A DNA stretch of 64,000 bases, taken from assembly GCA_021785035.1 (NCBI GenBank), contig JAJYGP010000018.1:1-64000 (forward strand). Reading direction: 5' to 3'. Below are positions 26,323-34,887 of this stretch, in pieces (the first letter of the stretch is position 1; every line of letters starts with the position of its first letter). The position numbers and the translations under genes are program-made. Below the pieces are notes generated by a model. It saw nothing but the letters and a program-made list of their open reading frames with translations, searched no databases and was not told the DNA's origin. The stretch is from Pseudomonadota bacterium. GTDB lineage: Bacteria > Pseudomonadota > Gammaproteobacteria > Acidiferrobacterales > Acidiferrobacteraceae.

Positions 26323-26709
26323 ATGAATTCGACTCGACGCCCGCGGTACAAACGCTACGATTGCGATTTCGGTTGTCCCATGGAGGCCTGCGTCGAAATT
26401 ATCGGCGGTAAGTGGAAGGGGGTGATTTTGTTCCACCTGCTGGGTGGCACGAAGCGCTTCAACGAGCTTTTGCGGCTGATGCCGGCTGTGACCCAGCGCA
26501 TGCTGATTCGCCAACTCCGCGAGCTTGAAGCAGATGAAATAGTCGAGCGCAAGGTTTTTGCCGAGGTCCCTCCGCATGTGGAATATTCGCTGTCGCCTTT
26601 TGGGAGAACGCTCGAACCGGTTCTCCAGACGCTACAGACCTGGGGCAGTCGGTATCTAGAAAAAATCTCTGATCTGCGTAAATGCTCGGCCGGTGAAGGG
26701 ACAGGGTAA
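26323..26709 (+). CDS. HxlR family transcriptional regulator
   Basis: A 128-residue winged-helix protein with the HxlR pattern: CPMEACVEIIGGKWKGVILFHLL, TKRFNELLRLMPAVTQRMLIRQLRELEADEI, then VEYSLSPFGRTLEPVLQTLQTWG. The N-terminal cysteines (CDFGCPMEAC) resemble redox-sensing members. It lies head to head with the nitroreductase gene and probably regulates it in response to reactive electrophiles or oxidants (inference). Confidence 0.9.
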   Translation: MNSTRRPRYKRYDCDFGCPMEACVEIIGGKWKGVILFHLLGGTKRFNELLRLMPAVTQRMLIRQLRELEADEIVERKVFAEVPPHVEYSLSPFGRTLEPVLQTLQTWGSRYLEKISDLRKCSAGEGTG

Positions 26710-26851
26710 GGCGCTTCAGGGCGCGGCTCCCGATCGATTGAAGGGTAAGTCGATATGATGGCCATGGGCCGTTTGCGAACCCGCCCCGCAGGTCTGTCCT
26801 TCGTTGGTAGTCGGCTACTCTGTCGGCCTGAAGTGGCGTTAGAATACGGCC

Positions 26852-27427
26852 ATGAACTATTGCGGCAATTGTGGCGGCCCATTAGCGCAACGGATCCCCG
26901 AGGGGGATACGAGGTTTCGCGATGTCTGTGACTCGTGTCTCACTATTCACTATGAGAATCCGAAGATGGTCGCTGGGTGCTTGGCCTTGTGGGAAGACCG
27001 TGTGCTCTTGTGCCGGCGTGCGATAGAGCCGCGCTACGGACTTTGGACCCTGCCTGCCGGGTTCATGGAGAACGAGGAAACCACGAACGAGGCCGCAGCT
27101 CGCGAGACGTGGGAGGAGGCCCATGCGCGCGTAGAGATCGAGGGTCTCTATACGCTGTTCAATTTGCCGCATATCAACCAAGTCTATCTGATGTTCCGGG
27201 CGCGGCTGTGCGATCTCGATTTTGGGCCGGGTACCGAAAGCCTCGAGGTCGCCTTGTTTCATGAAAACGACATCCCCTGGGATCTGATCGCCTTTCCGGC
27301 GGTGAGGGAGACCCTTAAGCTCTATTTTGCAGACCGCGTGCGTGGACATTACCCCTTCCGGGCTGGCGACATCCTCAAAGACGCCGACTCCCAGGATGGC
27401 CGGGTGCGCCTGCTGTTCATCCCTTGA
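26852..27427 (+). CDS. Nudix hydrolase with N-terminal zinc ribbon
   Basis: A 191-residue protein. Residues 1-35 form a zinc ribbon (NYCGNCGGPL, then CDSCLTIHYENPK). The Nudix box is seen in GFMENEETTNEAAARETWEEAHARV, close to the consensus GxxxxxExxxxAxxRExxEE, so it should be catalytically active. The ribbon plus Nudix layout resembles NudC-like and related hydrolases; the substrate may be a nucleotide sugar, ADP-ribose or NADH. It begins ATG 26852, apparently a single gene. Confidence 0.88.
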   Translation: MNYCGNCGGPLAQRIPEGDTRFRDVCDSCLTIHYENPKMVAGCLALWEDRVLLCRRAIEPRYGLWTLPAGFMENEETTNEAAARETWEEAHARVEIEGLYTLFNLPHINQVYLMFRARLCDLDFGPGTESLEVALFHENDIPWDLIAFPAVRETLKLYFADRVRGHYPFRAGDILKDADSQDGRVRLLFIP

Positions 27428-27717
27428 AATCCCGAGGCTCGATCCCCATAACCCTCGTTCGGCGAGGTTGCTCGGGAGTCTTGGGGCGAGCGCGGCCTTG
27501 TCCTTGACGGATCGGTGCGGTAGGGCCGAGATCGACTGAGCTGACATACGAATTGTCGTTGCCGCAGCAGAATGCGTTGATGATCGTGCGAGCCGCTGGT
27601 ATCCCCCTTCGTCTTATAGTCTCGGCGAGTCTGGCGGTGGCCCTGGGAGGGGAGTTTAAAATAGATCCGAGTCAAGAAGGCTTTTGTTTTTCACCCATAG
27701 CTTAGAGGAGAATTCCC

Positions 27718-28368
27718 TTGGAAAAATATGTCTTGCCCGACCTAGATTACGACTACGGTGCGCTCGAGCCCCATATCTCCGCAAAGATCATGGAGTTGCA
27801 TCACAGCAAGCACCACTTGGCCTATGTCAATGGCGCCAATCAGGCCCTGGAAGGCCTCAAAGAGGCACAGGAAACCAAGAACTTCGCGCGTGTCGCGGCC
27901 TTGGAACATGCACTGGCTTTCAATCTCTCAGGGCACATCCTGCATTCGCTGTTCTGGAAAAACCTGTCTCCGAACGGCGGCGGCAAGCCAGACGGCGACC
28001 TAGCCAAGGCCATCGACCGCGATTTCGGTTCCTTTGAGGGATTGAAGGGCCAATTCGTGAACGCCGCTATGACGACTATGGGCTCCGGGTGGGCGGTCCT
28101 CGCCTGGGATCCGGCCGGCCAGCGTTTGATCACGACCGAGATTCACGATCATCAATCCGAGATGACGCCCGGTGCTACGCCGATCATGGTCCTTGACGCT
28201 TGGGAGCATGCCTACTATCTCCAGTATCAAAACGATAAGGCGCGTTTCTTCGAGAGCATTTGGAACGTGTGGAACTGGAAGGACATAGGTGAGCGCTACA
28301 AGAAGGCGAAGGTCGCTGATGGCGGCTTAGCGAGTGCTGTCACTTCCAAGAAAAATGCCAAAGCCTAA
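27718..28368 (+). CDS. Superoxide dismutase (Fe/Mn), actinobacterial-like
   Basis: A 216-residue superoxide dismutase. Metal ligands by family alignment are H28, H76, D160 and H164 (ELHHSKHH; SGHILHSLFW; DAWEHAYY). The start YVLPDLDYDYGALEPHIS, the NLSPNGGGKP loop and the HDHQ segment resemble SodA of mycobacteria more than the SodA/SodB of gammaproteobacteria (from memory). The start is TTG at 27718, 5 bp after a perfect AGAGGAGA site. There is no signal peptide, so it is cytoplasmic. Metal choice cannot be set. Confidence 0.92.
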   Translation: MEKYVLPDLDYDYGALEPHISAKIMELHHSKHHLAYVNGANQALEGLKEAQETKNFARVAALEHALAFNLSGHILHSLFWKNLSPNGGGKPDGDLAKAIDRDFGSFEGLKGQFVNAAMTTMGSGWAVLAWDPAGQRLITTEIHDHQSEMTPGATPIMVLDAWEHAYYLQYQNDKARFFESIWNVWNWKDIGERYKKAKVADGGLASAVTSKKNAKA

Positions 28369-28395
28369 GGGCAAGCCATTCCGGTCATGAAGCCA

Positions 28396-28423
28396 GGGTC
28401 CACAGGGTAAGCCTTGTGGACCC
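28396..28423 (+). terminator. Hairpin after the superoxide dismutase gene
   Basis: GGGTCCACA pairs with TGTGGACCC across a 10-base loop, 28 bp after the stop. It lacks a strong T tract. Confidence 0.6.
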
Positions 28424-28529
28424 CTATCACTTTGCCGAAGACCTCGATACACTAAACCAGCTGTTTCGGCTGCGAAAGCTGAAAGGCGTAAGGTCCCACT
28501 AAACGGTTTTCTAGAACTTAGGAGCTTCC

Positions 28530-29210
28530 ATGCGTAAAGGCTACGCCGCGTTGGCGGCTATTGGCTGCCTATTGGCGGCACCGGTCATGGCCGAGGGGTT
28601 GTCGCCACAGGCCCAGTTGAGTTACAGCTTGGGGTATCAGTTCGGCGAGAACGTTCGTCACGATGGCGTGCCGGTGCAGGCGCCGATTTTTACCCGCGCG
28701 ATTCGAGACGCTCTATCCGGCGCCAAGCCGCTGTTGCCGCCCGCGCAAATGGCGGCCGTCGTGGAAAAATTCCAGCGGCAGATGCAGATCCGCAATATCG
28801 CCATGCTGAAGGCGCTTGGCAAAAAGGAGCAGGCCCAGGGACGCATGTTTCGCGCCAAGAACGCGAAACAGCCCGGGGTGAGGATGTTGCCAGGTGGTGT
28901 CGAATACAAGGTTTTGAAGGTGGGCCACGGTGTGCGCCCGACCTTGACCGACACGATCAGGGCGGACTATACAGGCCGCTTCATCAACGGCCAGATCTTT
29001 GCGAGCAGTAAGAAGGCCGGAAAACCCGCGGAGCTTCCTCTAGACGGCCTTATCGCCGGATTGAAGGAAACCCTGGTCCACATGCCATCGGGTTCGACAT
29101 GGCAGATCGTGGTCCCCGGCCACTTGGCCTATGGCCCCCAGGGTCAGCCGACGATACCGCCCAATGCGACCTTGGTCTTTACCGTGCACCTTATCGGTGT
29201 GGTCAAATAG
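28530..29210 (+). CDS. FKBP-type peptidyl-prolyl isomerase, exported (FkpA/Mip-like)
   Basis: A 226-residue protein with a signal peptide (ending APVMA), an N-terminal helical dimerisation domain (LSPQAQLSYSLGYQFG to about residue 110) and a C-terminal FKBP domain (DTIRADYTGRFINGQIF ... LVHMPSGSTWQIVVPGHLAYGPQG). It should assist protein folding in the periplasm. The catalytic pocket residues of FKBP (Y/F-D-S stretch) are partly changed: FASSKKAG replaces FDSS. It is a single gene followed by a strong terminator. Confidence 0.88.
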   Translation: MRKGYAALAAIGCLLAAPVMAEGLSPQAQLSYSLGYQFGENVRHDGVPVQAPIFTRAIRDALSGAKPLLPPAQMAAVVEKFQRQMQIRNIAMLKALGKKEQAQGRMFRAKNAKQPGVRMLPGGVEYKVLKVGHGVRPTLTDTIRADYTGRFINGQIFASSKKAGKPAELPLDGLIAGLKETLVHMPSGSTWQIVVPGHLAYGPQGQPTIPPNATLVFTVHLIGVVK

Positions 29211-29250
29211 GACGAATCGGCCGAAAGAAATAAAAAGACCGGGACTAGTA

Positions 29251-29278
29251 AAAATAGGGGCCGTAAGGCCCCTATTTT
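29251..29278. terminator. Bidirectional terminator between the FKBP gene and csp
   Basis: AAAATAGGGGCC and GGCCCCTATTTT form a perfect 12-bp stem with a GTAA loop, with A and T tracts on opposite sides. It lies between the convergent FKBP and cold-shock genes. Confidence 0.92.
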
Positions 29279-29294
29279 ATGATCCGAGCGGGTT

Positions 29295-29501
29295 CTACCG
29301 CATCGGTCGTACATGAGTGGCTTGCATGCCCTTCTGGCTTCTGGCGCTTTCAAACTCAACTGCTTGTCCTTCCGCCAAGTTACGAAACCCCTCGCCTTGA
29401 ATTGCGGAATAATGAACAAAGACATCGGGGCTGCCATCCTGAGGCGAGATGAAGCCAAACCCCTTCGCTTCGTTAAACCATTTCACGGTTCCCATTCGCA
29501 T
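29295..29501 (-). CDS. csp: Cold-shock protein, CspA family
   Basis: A 68-residue single-domain nucleic-acid chaperone with RNP1 KGFGFI and RNP2 VFVHYSAI. It has an AAGGATAAG ribosome site before ATG 29501. It binds single-stranded RNA or DNA. Small, complete and alone; shares a terminator with the FKBP gene. Confidence 0.95.
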   Translation of the reverse strand: MRMGTVKWFNEAKGFGFISPQDGSPDVFVHYSAIQGEGFRNLAEGQAVEFESARSQKGMQATHVRPMR

Positions 29502-29743
29502 CTGCGCTTATCCTTTTTTGCATGGAGATAGAAATATCAGAAGCATATGCCTCTGATGTCCCACTTTAGCGTCCCGGTTCAGGGCCAGATACCAGCGAAA
29601 GTCCGAGGGACCTCGATCGGGAGGGTGGATAAACGAGCGGGCGTCAGGGCACACGGTGTGACAGGATTCACGATCTCCGGGTGACGGGAATCTGGCGTGC
29701 CCCGGGCTTGCTGCTTTGACTTTTGCTCGGCAGTATAGGACCT

Positions 29744-31225
29744 ATGAAAGAGTTCACAGAACAGAAGGCCACCACCTTGCCCACTGCGTTTTGGCGTAGC
29801 CTAAGACGCATCTTGCCAGCTGACGGGTTGCTCACCAAGCCGACCCAGGTCGCGGTGTATGAGTGCGATGGCCTCCCCGTTTACCGCGCAAGACCTCTGG
29901 CCGTGGCGCTTCCGCGCACTCGGGCTCAGGTGGGTCTCGTGCTTGCGCTCTGTTCGCGCTACGGCGTGCCTGTGGTGGCGCGGGGGGCCGGTACGGGCTT
30001 GTCGGGCGGCGCCTTGCCCCATGCCCACGGTATAGTCCTGAGCCTCGCGCGCCTTAACCGGATTGTCGCTATCGACCCCCATAACCGCACGGCTCGATTG
30101 GAGCCCGGGGTTCGGAATATAGCGGTATCTGAGGCCGCGGCGCCCTACGGCCTTTTTTATGCCCCCGACCCGTCTTCGCAGATTGCCTGCACCATCGGCG
30201 GGAATGTGGCGGAAAACGCCGGTGGCGTTCATTGCTTGAAATATGGCCTCACCACCCACAACGTGCTTGCCGTCCAATTCTTTACCGCCGACGGGGTCCT
30301 GCATGAGGTGGGCGGAGTGACCGGCGAGGGCCCGCTCGATCTGTTGGCACTGTTGGTGGGGTCCGAGGGTTTGCTTGGGGTGGTGGTCGAAGTGATGGTG
30401 CGCCTGACGCCGAAGCCGCCGGCCACGGTGGCCTTGCTGGCGGCTTTTCGCTCGCTCGGGGAGGCCGCAGCGAGTGTCAGCGCGGTGATCGGTGAGGGGA
30501 TCATACCCGCCGGGCTTGAACTCATGGATGCGCTCGCCCTGTCCGCGGCCCAGGACTATATCGGTATCCCCTATCCGCCGGATTCCCAGGCCGTGGTGTT
30601 GGCCGAAGTCGACGGGGATCTGGCCACAATAGAACTTGATGTCGCCCATGTGCGACGACTGCTTTTGGGGCATGGCGCTTTTGCGATAGAGGAGGCGCGC
30701 AGCGAGGAAGATCGGCGTCGGCTATGGTTAGGAAGAAAGTCCGCGTTTCCGGCCGTGGGCCGTTTGGCGCCCGACTACTACTGTATGGACGGTACAATCC
30801 CGCGAAGTGCCCTCGTTTCGGTGTTGGCGGAGATTGGCGAACGGTCCCGTCATTATGGGTTGCCGGTCGCCAACGTGTTTCATGCGGGCGACGGGAATCT
30901 CCACCCGCTTATTTTGTATGACGCCAAGATCCCCGGGGAGCTCGAGCGGGTGGAGGAGCTCGGTGCCGAGATCCTGCGGCTTTGCCTTGCGTATGGCGGC
31001 ACCATAAGCGGCGAGCATGGCGTGGGGGTCGAGAAGCTCGACGGTATGTGTGCGCAGTTTACGGCGGCGGAACTCGCTACCTTCCATGCCCTGAAGTCGG
31101 CCTTCGACCCCCATCACCTACTGAATCCGGGCAAGGCCGTGCCCACACCGGCCCGCTGTGTCGAACCCGGGGGCATGCATGTTCACGGCGGCCGCCTGCC
31201 GTTTTCAAGCCTAGAACGTTTTTGA
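29744..31225 (+). CDS. glcD: Glycolate oxidase FAD subunit GlcD
   Basis: A 493-residue FAD-linked oxidase: PVVARGAGTGLSGGALP (FAD-binding PCMH loop), CTIGGNVAENAGGVHCLKYG, and the C-terminal VFHAGDGNLHPLI and SGEHGVG motifs of GlcD. With GlcE and GlcF it oxidises glycolate to glyoxylate and passes electrons to the membrane chain. ATG 29744 follows TAGGA; the TTG at 29723 is less likely. It is co-transcribed with glcE, 12 bp on. Confidence 0.92.
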   Translation: MKEFTEQKATTLPTAFWRSLRRILPADGLLTKPTQVAVYECDGLPVYRARPLAVALPRTRAQVGLVLALCSRYGVPVVARGAGTGLSGGALPHAHGIVLSLARLNRIVAIDPHNRTARLEPGVRNIAVSEAAAPYGLFYAPDPSSQIACTIGGNVAENAGGVHCLKYGLTTHNVLAVQFFTADGVLHEVGGVTGEGPLDLLALLVGSEGLLGVVVEVMVRLTPKPPATVALLAAFRSLGEAAASVSAVIGEGIIPAGLELMDALALSAAQDYIGIPYPPDSQAVVLAEVDGDLATIELDVAHVRRLLLGHGAFAIEEARSEEDRRRLWLGRKSAFPAVGRLAPDYYCMDGTIPRSALVSVLAEIGERSRHYGLPVANVFHAGDGNLHPLILYDAKIPGELERVEELGAEILRLCLAYGGTISGEHGVGVEKLDGMCAQFTAAELATFHALKSAFDPHHLLNPGKAVPTPARCVEPGGMHVHGGRLPFSSLERF

Positions 31226-31237
31226 GGGGATGGGGTG

Positions 31238-32284
31238 ATGACTCACGATGACACCGCCACTTTGGCTGCGATCGTGCGCGAGGCCTATGACAGACAAACG
31301 CCGCTCGAGATCGTGGGCGGCGGGACGCGCCGGCATCTGGGTCGCGCCCCGGACGGCCAGCCCTTGCCCTTGGCGAGCCACTCCGGGGTCGTGGAGTACG
31401 AACCCTCGGGTTTTGTCGTCACGGTTCGTGCGGGCACGACACTTCATGATCTTGATGCCGTCTTGTCCCGCGAGGGGCAGAAAGTGACGGTCGATATCCC
31501 TCGTTTCTCGTCGACCTCGACCGTCGGGGGCGCGATCGCGGCGGGCTTTACCGGACCGGGCCGGCCTTACACGGGGGCCTTACGCGATAGCGTCCTCGGC
31601 ACCCGGATCATTTCCGGGACCGGCCAGGTGCTGACGTTCGGCGGCAAGGTCTTGAAGAATGTGGCGGGTTTTGATGTCTCTCGGCTCATGGTCGGCGCTT
31701 TCGGGACTCTGGGCGTCATTCTCGACGTGACCTTGCGCGTCAGCCGCTGCCCGGAAGACGTGCAAGTGATAGAGTTTGAGATGTCGTGGTCGGATGCTCG
31801 TGAGCGCTTGAAGCGGTGGGAGGGCGACCTTCCCCTGACGGGGGCCTTTTATCATCGTGGCGTCTTGTCCGTCCGGCTAGCCGGACGAGCGGCCCGCGTG
31901 ACCGCCGCGGTTCGCGAGCTTGGTGGTGAGAGAGGCCGCCCCGAGGTGTTCACCGAGTTGCGCGATCTCGCTCTCGAATTCTTTCGAGCCCCGGGAAGTC
32001 TGTGGCGTCTCCTCGTCCCTCCCGACTCGCCCTGGGACCCTCAGGAGACCTTGATCGATTGGGCGGGTGCTCAACGATTTTGGGTGACTCTGGCCCCGGC
32101 GCAGAAAGTTCGCGAGAAGGCGCTCCAATATGGTGGGCAAGCGGTCTGGGTGTGGGGTCCCGACCGCAGCGAGGGGCCCTGGGCAGCGCCTCCCGCCGCG
32201 ACCATGGCACTACTCACGCGAGTCAAGGCGGCGCTTGATCCGCAGGCCATTCTTAATCGTGGACGGTTATATCCCGACTGGTAA
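31238..32284 (+). CDS. glcE: Glycolate oxidase subunit GlcE
   Basis: About 348 residues, FAD-binding PCMH type (PLEIVGGGTRRHLG, then STSTVGGAIAAGFTGPGRPYTGALRD and GKVLKNVAGFDVSRL), matching GlcE. GTG 31235 and ATG 31238 are adjacent starts, with GAGGGG upstream. It forms a complex with GlcD and GlcF. The stop is one base before a 38-bp palindrome. Confidence 0.9.
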   Translation: MTHDDTATLAAIVREAYDRQTPLEIVGGGTRRHLGRAPDGQPLPLASHSGVVEYEPSGFVVTVRAGTTLHDLDAVLSREGQKVTVDIPRFSSTSTVGGAIAAGFTGPGRPYTGALRDSVLGTRIISGTGQVLTFGGKVLKNVAGFDVSRLMVGAFGTLGVILDVTLRVSRCPEDVQVIEFEMSWSDARERLKRWEGDLPLTGAFYHRGVLSVRLAGRAARVTAAVRELGGERGRPEVFTELRDLALEFFRAPGSLWRLLVPPDSPWDPQETLIDWAGAQRFWVTLAPAQKVREKALQYGGQAVWVWGPDRSEGPWAAPPAATMALLTRVKAALDPQAILNRGRLYPDW

Positions 32285-32322
32285 TCAAGCGTGGTACGGC
32301 CCTAGGGCCGTACCACGCTTGA
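32285..32322. terminator. Perfect 38-bp palindrome between glcE and glcF
   Basis: The two 19-bp arms are exact reverse complements with the axis inside CCTAGG (left arm TCAAGCGTGGTACGGCCCT). It fills most of the gap between the convergent glcE and glcF stops. The structure can serve as a terminator in both directions, although it has no T tract and so may also be a protein site or a cruciform. Confidence 0.8.
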
Positions 32323-32339
32323 GCTCATGTCGCACGTCC

Positions 32340-33539
32340 CTACAGCGAGCGCATATCGTGGTAGACGACATCCACCCAGTGACGTATGGGCCGATCGCTG
32401 AAGCCGGCCAGATGTTGTAGGCAGCCAATGTTGGCGCTGACGACCTCGGTGGGGTCGGCGTGGGTCAGGGCTTGCCATTTGCGGTGCCCCAGGGCCTGTG
32501 CCCACCGTGGGTGGCGTAGGGAGTAGGGGCCGGCCGAGCCGCAGCACAAAGCACTGTCGTGAATGGGAACGAGGGTATGGCCGAGGGCTTTTAAGATGGC
32601 CTCAATGCGCCCCTGGCCATGGAGTCCATGTTGCAGGCTACAGGGGGCGTGCCAGGCTATGCGCCGCCGTTTTAGCGGGGGGAGGGCGTTTAAGCGGGTC
32701 GGATCAATCCAGGTCGCGATATCGGCGACCCGGGGCGAAAAGGCTTGGGCGGGCTCGGCGTCCGGCTGGCCGCTAAAAAGCCGCGGGTAGTCGCGCAGGA
32801 ATGCCGTGCAGCCCGTTGCCGTGCTCGTAAACCCCTCCCATTCCGGCCTGTCCCAAGCCATGGTCGTGTGTGCGATCGTCCGGGCCTTCTCGTAACTATG
32901 AAGGTGATAGGGCAGGGCCCCGCAACACCCAGGTCCCACCGGTATGGCACTGATACCGAGCCGGTCCAGCACGATAGCGGCCTTGGTGTCGAGGTCAGGC
33001 GCTAATGCCGGTTGCACGCATCCGAGCAATAGCCCCACTTGTCGAGCATGCTGGGCCGCGGGCCAGACGAGCCCCGGTTCCGCGAGGGCTATCCGCCGTT
33101 GGAGCGACTCGCTCGCGAGCGGCCGGACCCGGCGCGCTACCCGCATCAGCGCGTTAACGGCAGTCTGGGAACTGAGCGCGGTCTCGGTCAGTTGATCCAT
33201 GGCGCGCTGGACGACGCTGCGGGTTTCCCCCGTCGCCTCGCGCACGGTATCCAGGATTTCCGTATAGTGGACCCCGGCTGGGCAAGTCGTCTCGCACGAG
33301 CGACAGCTTAGGCAGTGGTCGAGTGGCGCGAGATCTAGGGCCTTATCCGGGCCCGTCAGCCAATCTTTCATCAAGTAGAGGCGGCCGCGTGGGCCCTCGC
33401 GCTCATCACCGCTCAGGATGTAGGTAGGGCAGGTGGCGTTGCAAAAGCCGCAGTGGACGCAGGCCTGGAGCAGAGTCTCGGCCCGGAGCCGGGATTCTTT
33501 CTTTTGCGCGCTCGTCGTATCGTGTGATGGATTGCTCAT
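32340..33539 (-). CDS. glcF: Glycolate oxidase iron-sulfur subunit GlcF
   Basis: A 399-residue protein with two 4Fe-4S motifs near the N-terminus (CVHCGFCNATCP and CLSCRSCETTCP) and two CCG domains (GPGCCGALPYHLH; ALCCGSAG) that bind a further cluster. It completes the GlcDEF glycolate dehydrogenase and links it to quinone or cytochrome. It lies on the opposite strand and converges on glcDE, rather than following them in one operon. Confidence 0.92.
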   Translation of the reverse strand: MSNPSHDTTSAQKKESRLRAETLLQACVHCGFCNATCPTYILSGDEREGPRGRLYLMKDWLTGPDKALDLAPLDHCLSCRSCETTCPAGVHYTEILDTVREATGETRSVVQRAMDQLTETALSSQTAVNALMRVARRVRPLASESLQRRIALAEPGLVWPAAQHARQVGLLLGCVQPALAPDLDTKAAIVLDRLGISAIPVGPGCCGALPYHLHSYEKARTIAHTTMAWDRPEWEGFTSTATGCTAFLRDYPRLFSGQPDAEPAQAFSPRVADIATWIDPTRLNALPPLKRRRIAWHAPCSLQHGLHGQGRIEAILKALGHTLVPIHDSALCCGSAGPYSLRHPRWAQALGHRKWQALTHADPTEVVSANIGCLQHLAGFSDRPIRHWVDVVYHDMRSL

Positions 33540-33724
33540 GCGGAGGGGCGACCGTATACTTTCGCTGCATACTAAAGGGCTCAGGTACAGAGGTCAAAGA
33601 CCGTCTTGAGTTTGGCTCGCGTGATGGAGTGGCGTTTTAGCCGTGTCGCCCCGCCGTGTAGCGGAGCCATCTTGATTCGACTCCCCAATGCCCGCGGTCT
33701 GGGTCTTTTCTTCGGGATGTATTG

Positions 33725-34309
33725 ATGACCACGATTGTTGTTGTTCGTAAAGGCAATACGGCCGTGATCGGCGCCGATACGCTCGGCACCTACGGAGATC
33801 AGCGGGAGTCGGCCGCGTTTATCAAGAACGCGAGCAAACTGATCGCGGTGGACGACACGTGGCTTGCTGCCACCGGTCATGCCGCGATGGATATGGCCTT
33901 ACGTAACATCTTTATCGAGACTCGTTGCCGTCGTTCGTTTAAGGACGTCAATGACATCTACAAGACCGCCCTCCAGCTGCATGCCATGCTCAAAGAAAAC
34001 TATTTTCTAAAGCAAGACAGTGATAGTGGCGAAGACACCTTCGAATCCATGCAGGTGAGCCTTTTGGTCGCCAACGCCCATGGCATCTTCGGCGTGTGTT
34101 CGAAGCGCACCGTCCTTGAGTACACAAAATTCTATGCCTTTGGTTCGGGGGAGCAATACGCGCTCGGCGCCATGCATGCCCTGTACGACAAGGAGGAAGA
34201 CCCCGAAAAGATCGCGCGCGCTGGTCTTGAGGCCTCGGTTGCGTTTGATACTGGGACCGGAGCGCCTGTGGAAGTGCGGCGGGTGACTTTGCTTGCCCCG
34301 GATCGTTGA
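33725..34309 (+). CDS. Proteasome/HslV-superfamily Ntn hydrolase (BPH-like)
   Basis: A 194-residue protein that after Met removal would start with Thr (TTIVVVRKG). Numbering from that Thr, D17 (GADTLG) and K33 (AAFIKNA) sit at the positions of the proteasome catalytic triad T1-D17-K33, and SGEQYALGAM matches the later glycine-rich part of the fold. It is shorter than Anbu, has no hslU nearby and differs from typical HslV in the TYGDQRES region, so it best fits the bacterial BPH-type proteasome homologues (family assignment is inference). ATG 33725 is chosen over TTG 33722. Confidence 0.78.
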   Translation: MTTIVVVRKGNTAVIGADTLGTYGDQRESAAFIKNASKLIAVDDTWLAATGHAAMDMALRNIFIETRCRRSFKDVNDIYKTALQLHAMLKENYFLKQDSDSGEDTFESMQVSLLVANAHGIFGVCSKRTVLEYTKFYAFGSGEQYALGAMHALYDKEEDPEKIARAGLEASVAFDTGTGAPVEVRRVTLLAPDR

Positions 34310-34379
34310 TTGGGTTGCGCGCTCGGGTCGTTACGGCCTTAAGCGCCCGGCCGACGCGGGGTCCCGCTTTGGTCGCTCG

Positions 34380-34757
34380 CTACAGTCTTCGTCCTAAGGT
34401 TGCCCCGATAAACGCGGCCGACAACCCCAGGAAAACGGATAGGGTGACGTAGGTGATGGCCCGTGCGACGCGCCCCTCCTCGGCCAGGAGAAGCGCTTCC
34501 ATGGCGAATGTCGAGAAGGTCGTAAAGCCCCCGATACCGCCGACTAGGATGCCGAGCCGTAGGGAGGCCGAGACATCGGAGGTCCGTTCCAAGGTGACGA
34601 TGAACAAAAAGCCCATCAAAAAACTGCCCAGGACGTTGATGAGCAAGGTGGCGTAGGGGAACTCTTTGCCGACCAGGGCCTGGATACCGACCGAAACGCC
34701 GTAACGCGCCCAACACCCCAGGATGCCGCCGATCGCTATGGCAAGAAGATTGTTCAT
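34380..34757 (-). CDS. crcB: CrcB/Fluc fluoride channel (copy 2)
   Basis: A 125-residue four-helix membrane protein with GCWARYGVSVG, INVLGSFLMGF and GGIGGFTTFSTF. It is similar in length to copy 1 at 3520-3894, with many differences in the first and last helices. There is no DUF190 gene beside it. The gene is isolated and convergent with the proteasome-like gene. No riboswitch was seen upstream. Confidence 0.92.
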   Translation of the reverse strand: MNNLLAIAIGGILGCWARYGVSVGIQALVGKEFPYATLLINVLGSFLMGFLFIVTLERTSDVSASLRLGILVGGIGGFTTFSTFAMEALLLAEEGRVARAITYVTLSVFLGLSAAFIGATLGRRL

Positions 34758-34887
34758 AAGGGCGTAAGGTCTTGAGTTTCTGGTACGTTATAAGCAAAGC
34801 CGCGAGGGGTCAAGTGTGGGCGCGCGCCGAGGCTCGTAACCCGCGCCGGTTGCAGGTCGGTCGGGGTCTGACGCATACTCGCAGATC

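Noticed and set aside
29801-30673. 290-codon minus ORF opposite glcD
   Set aside because: Antisense to glcD with its FAD motifs; composition is that of a shadow frame.
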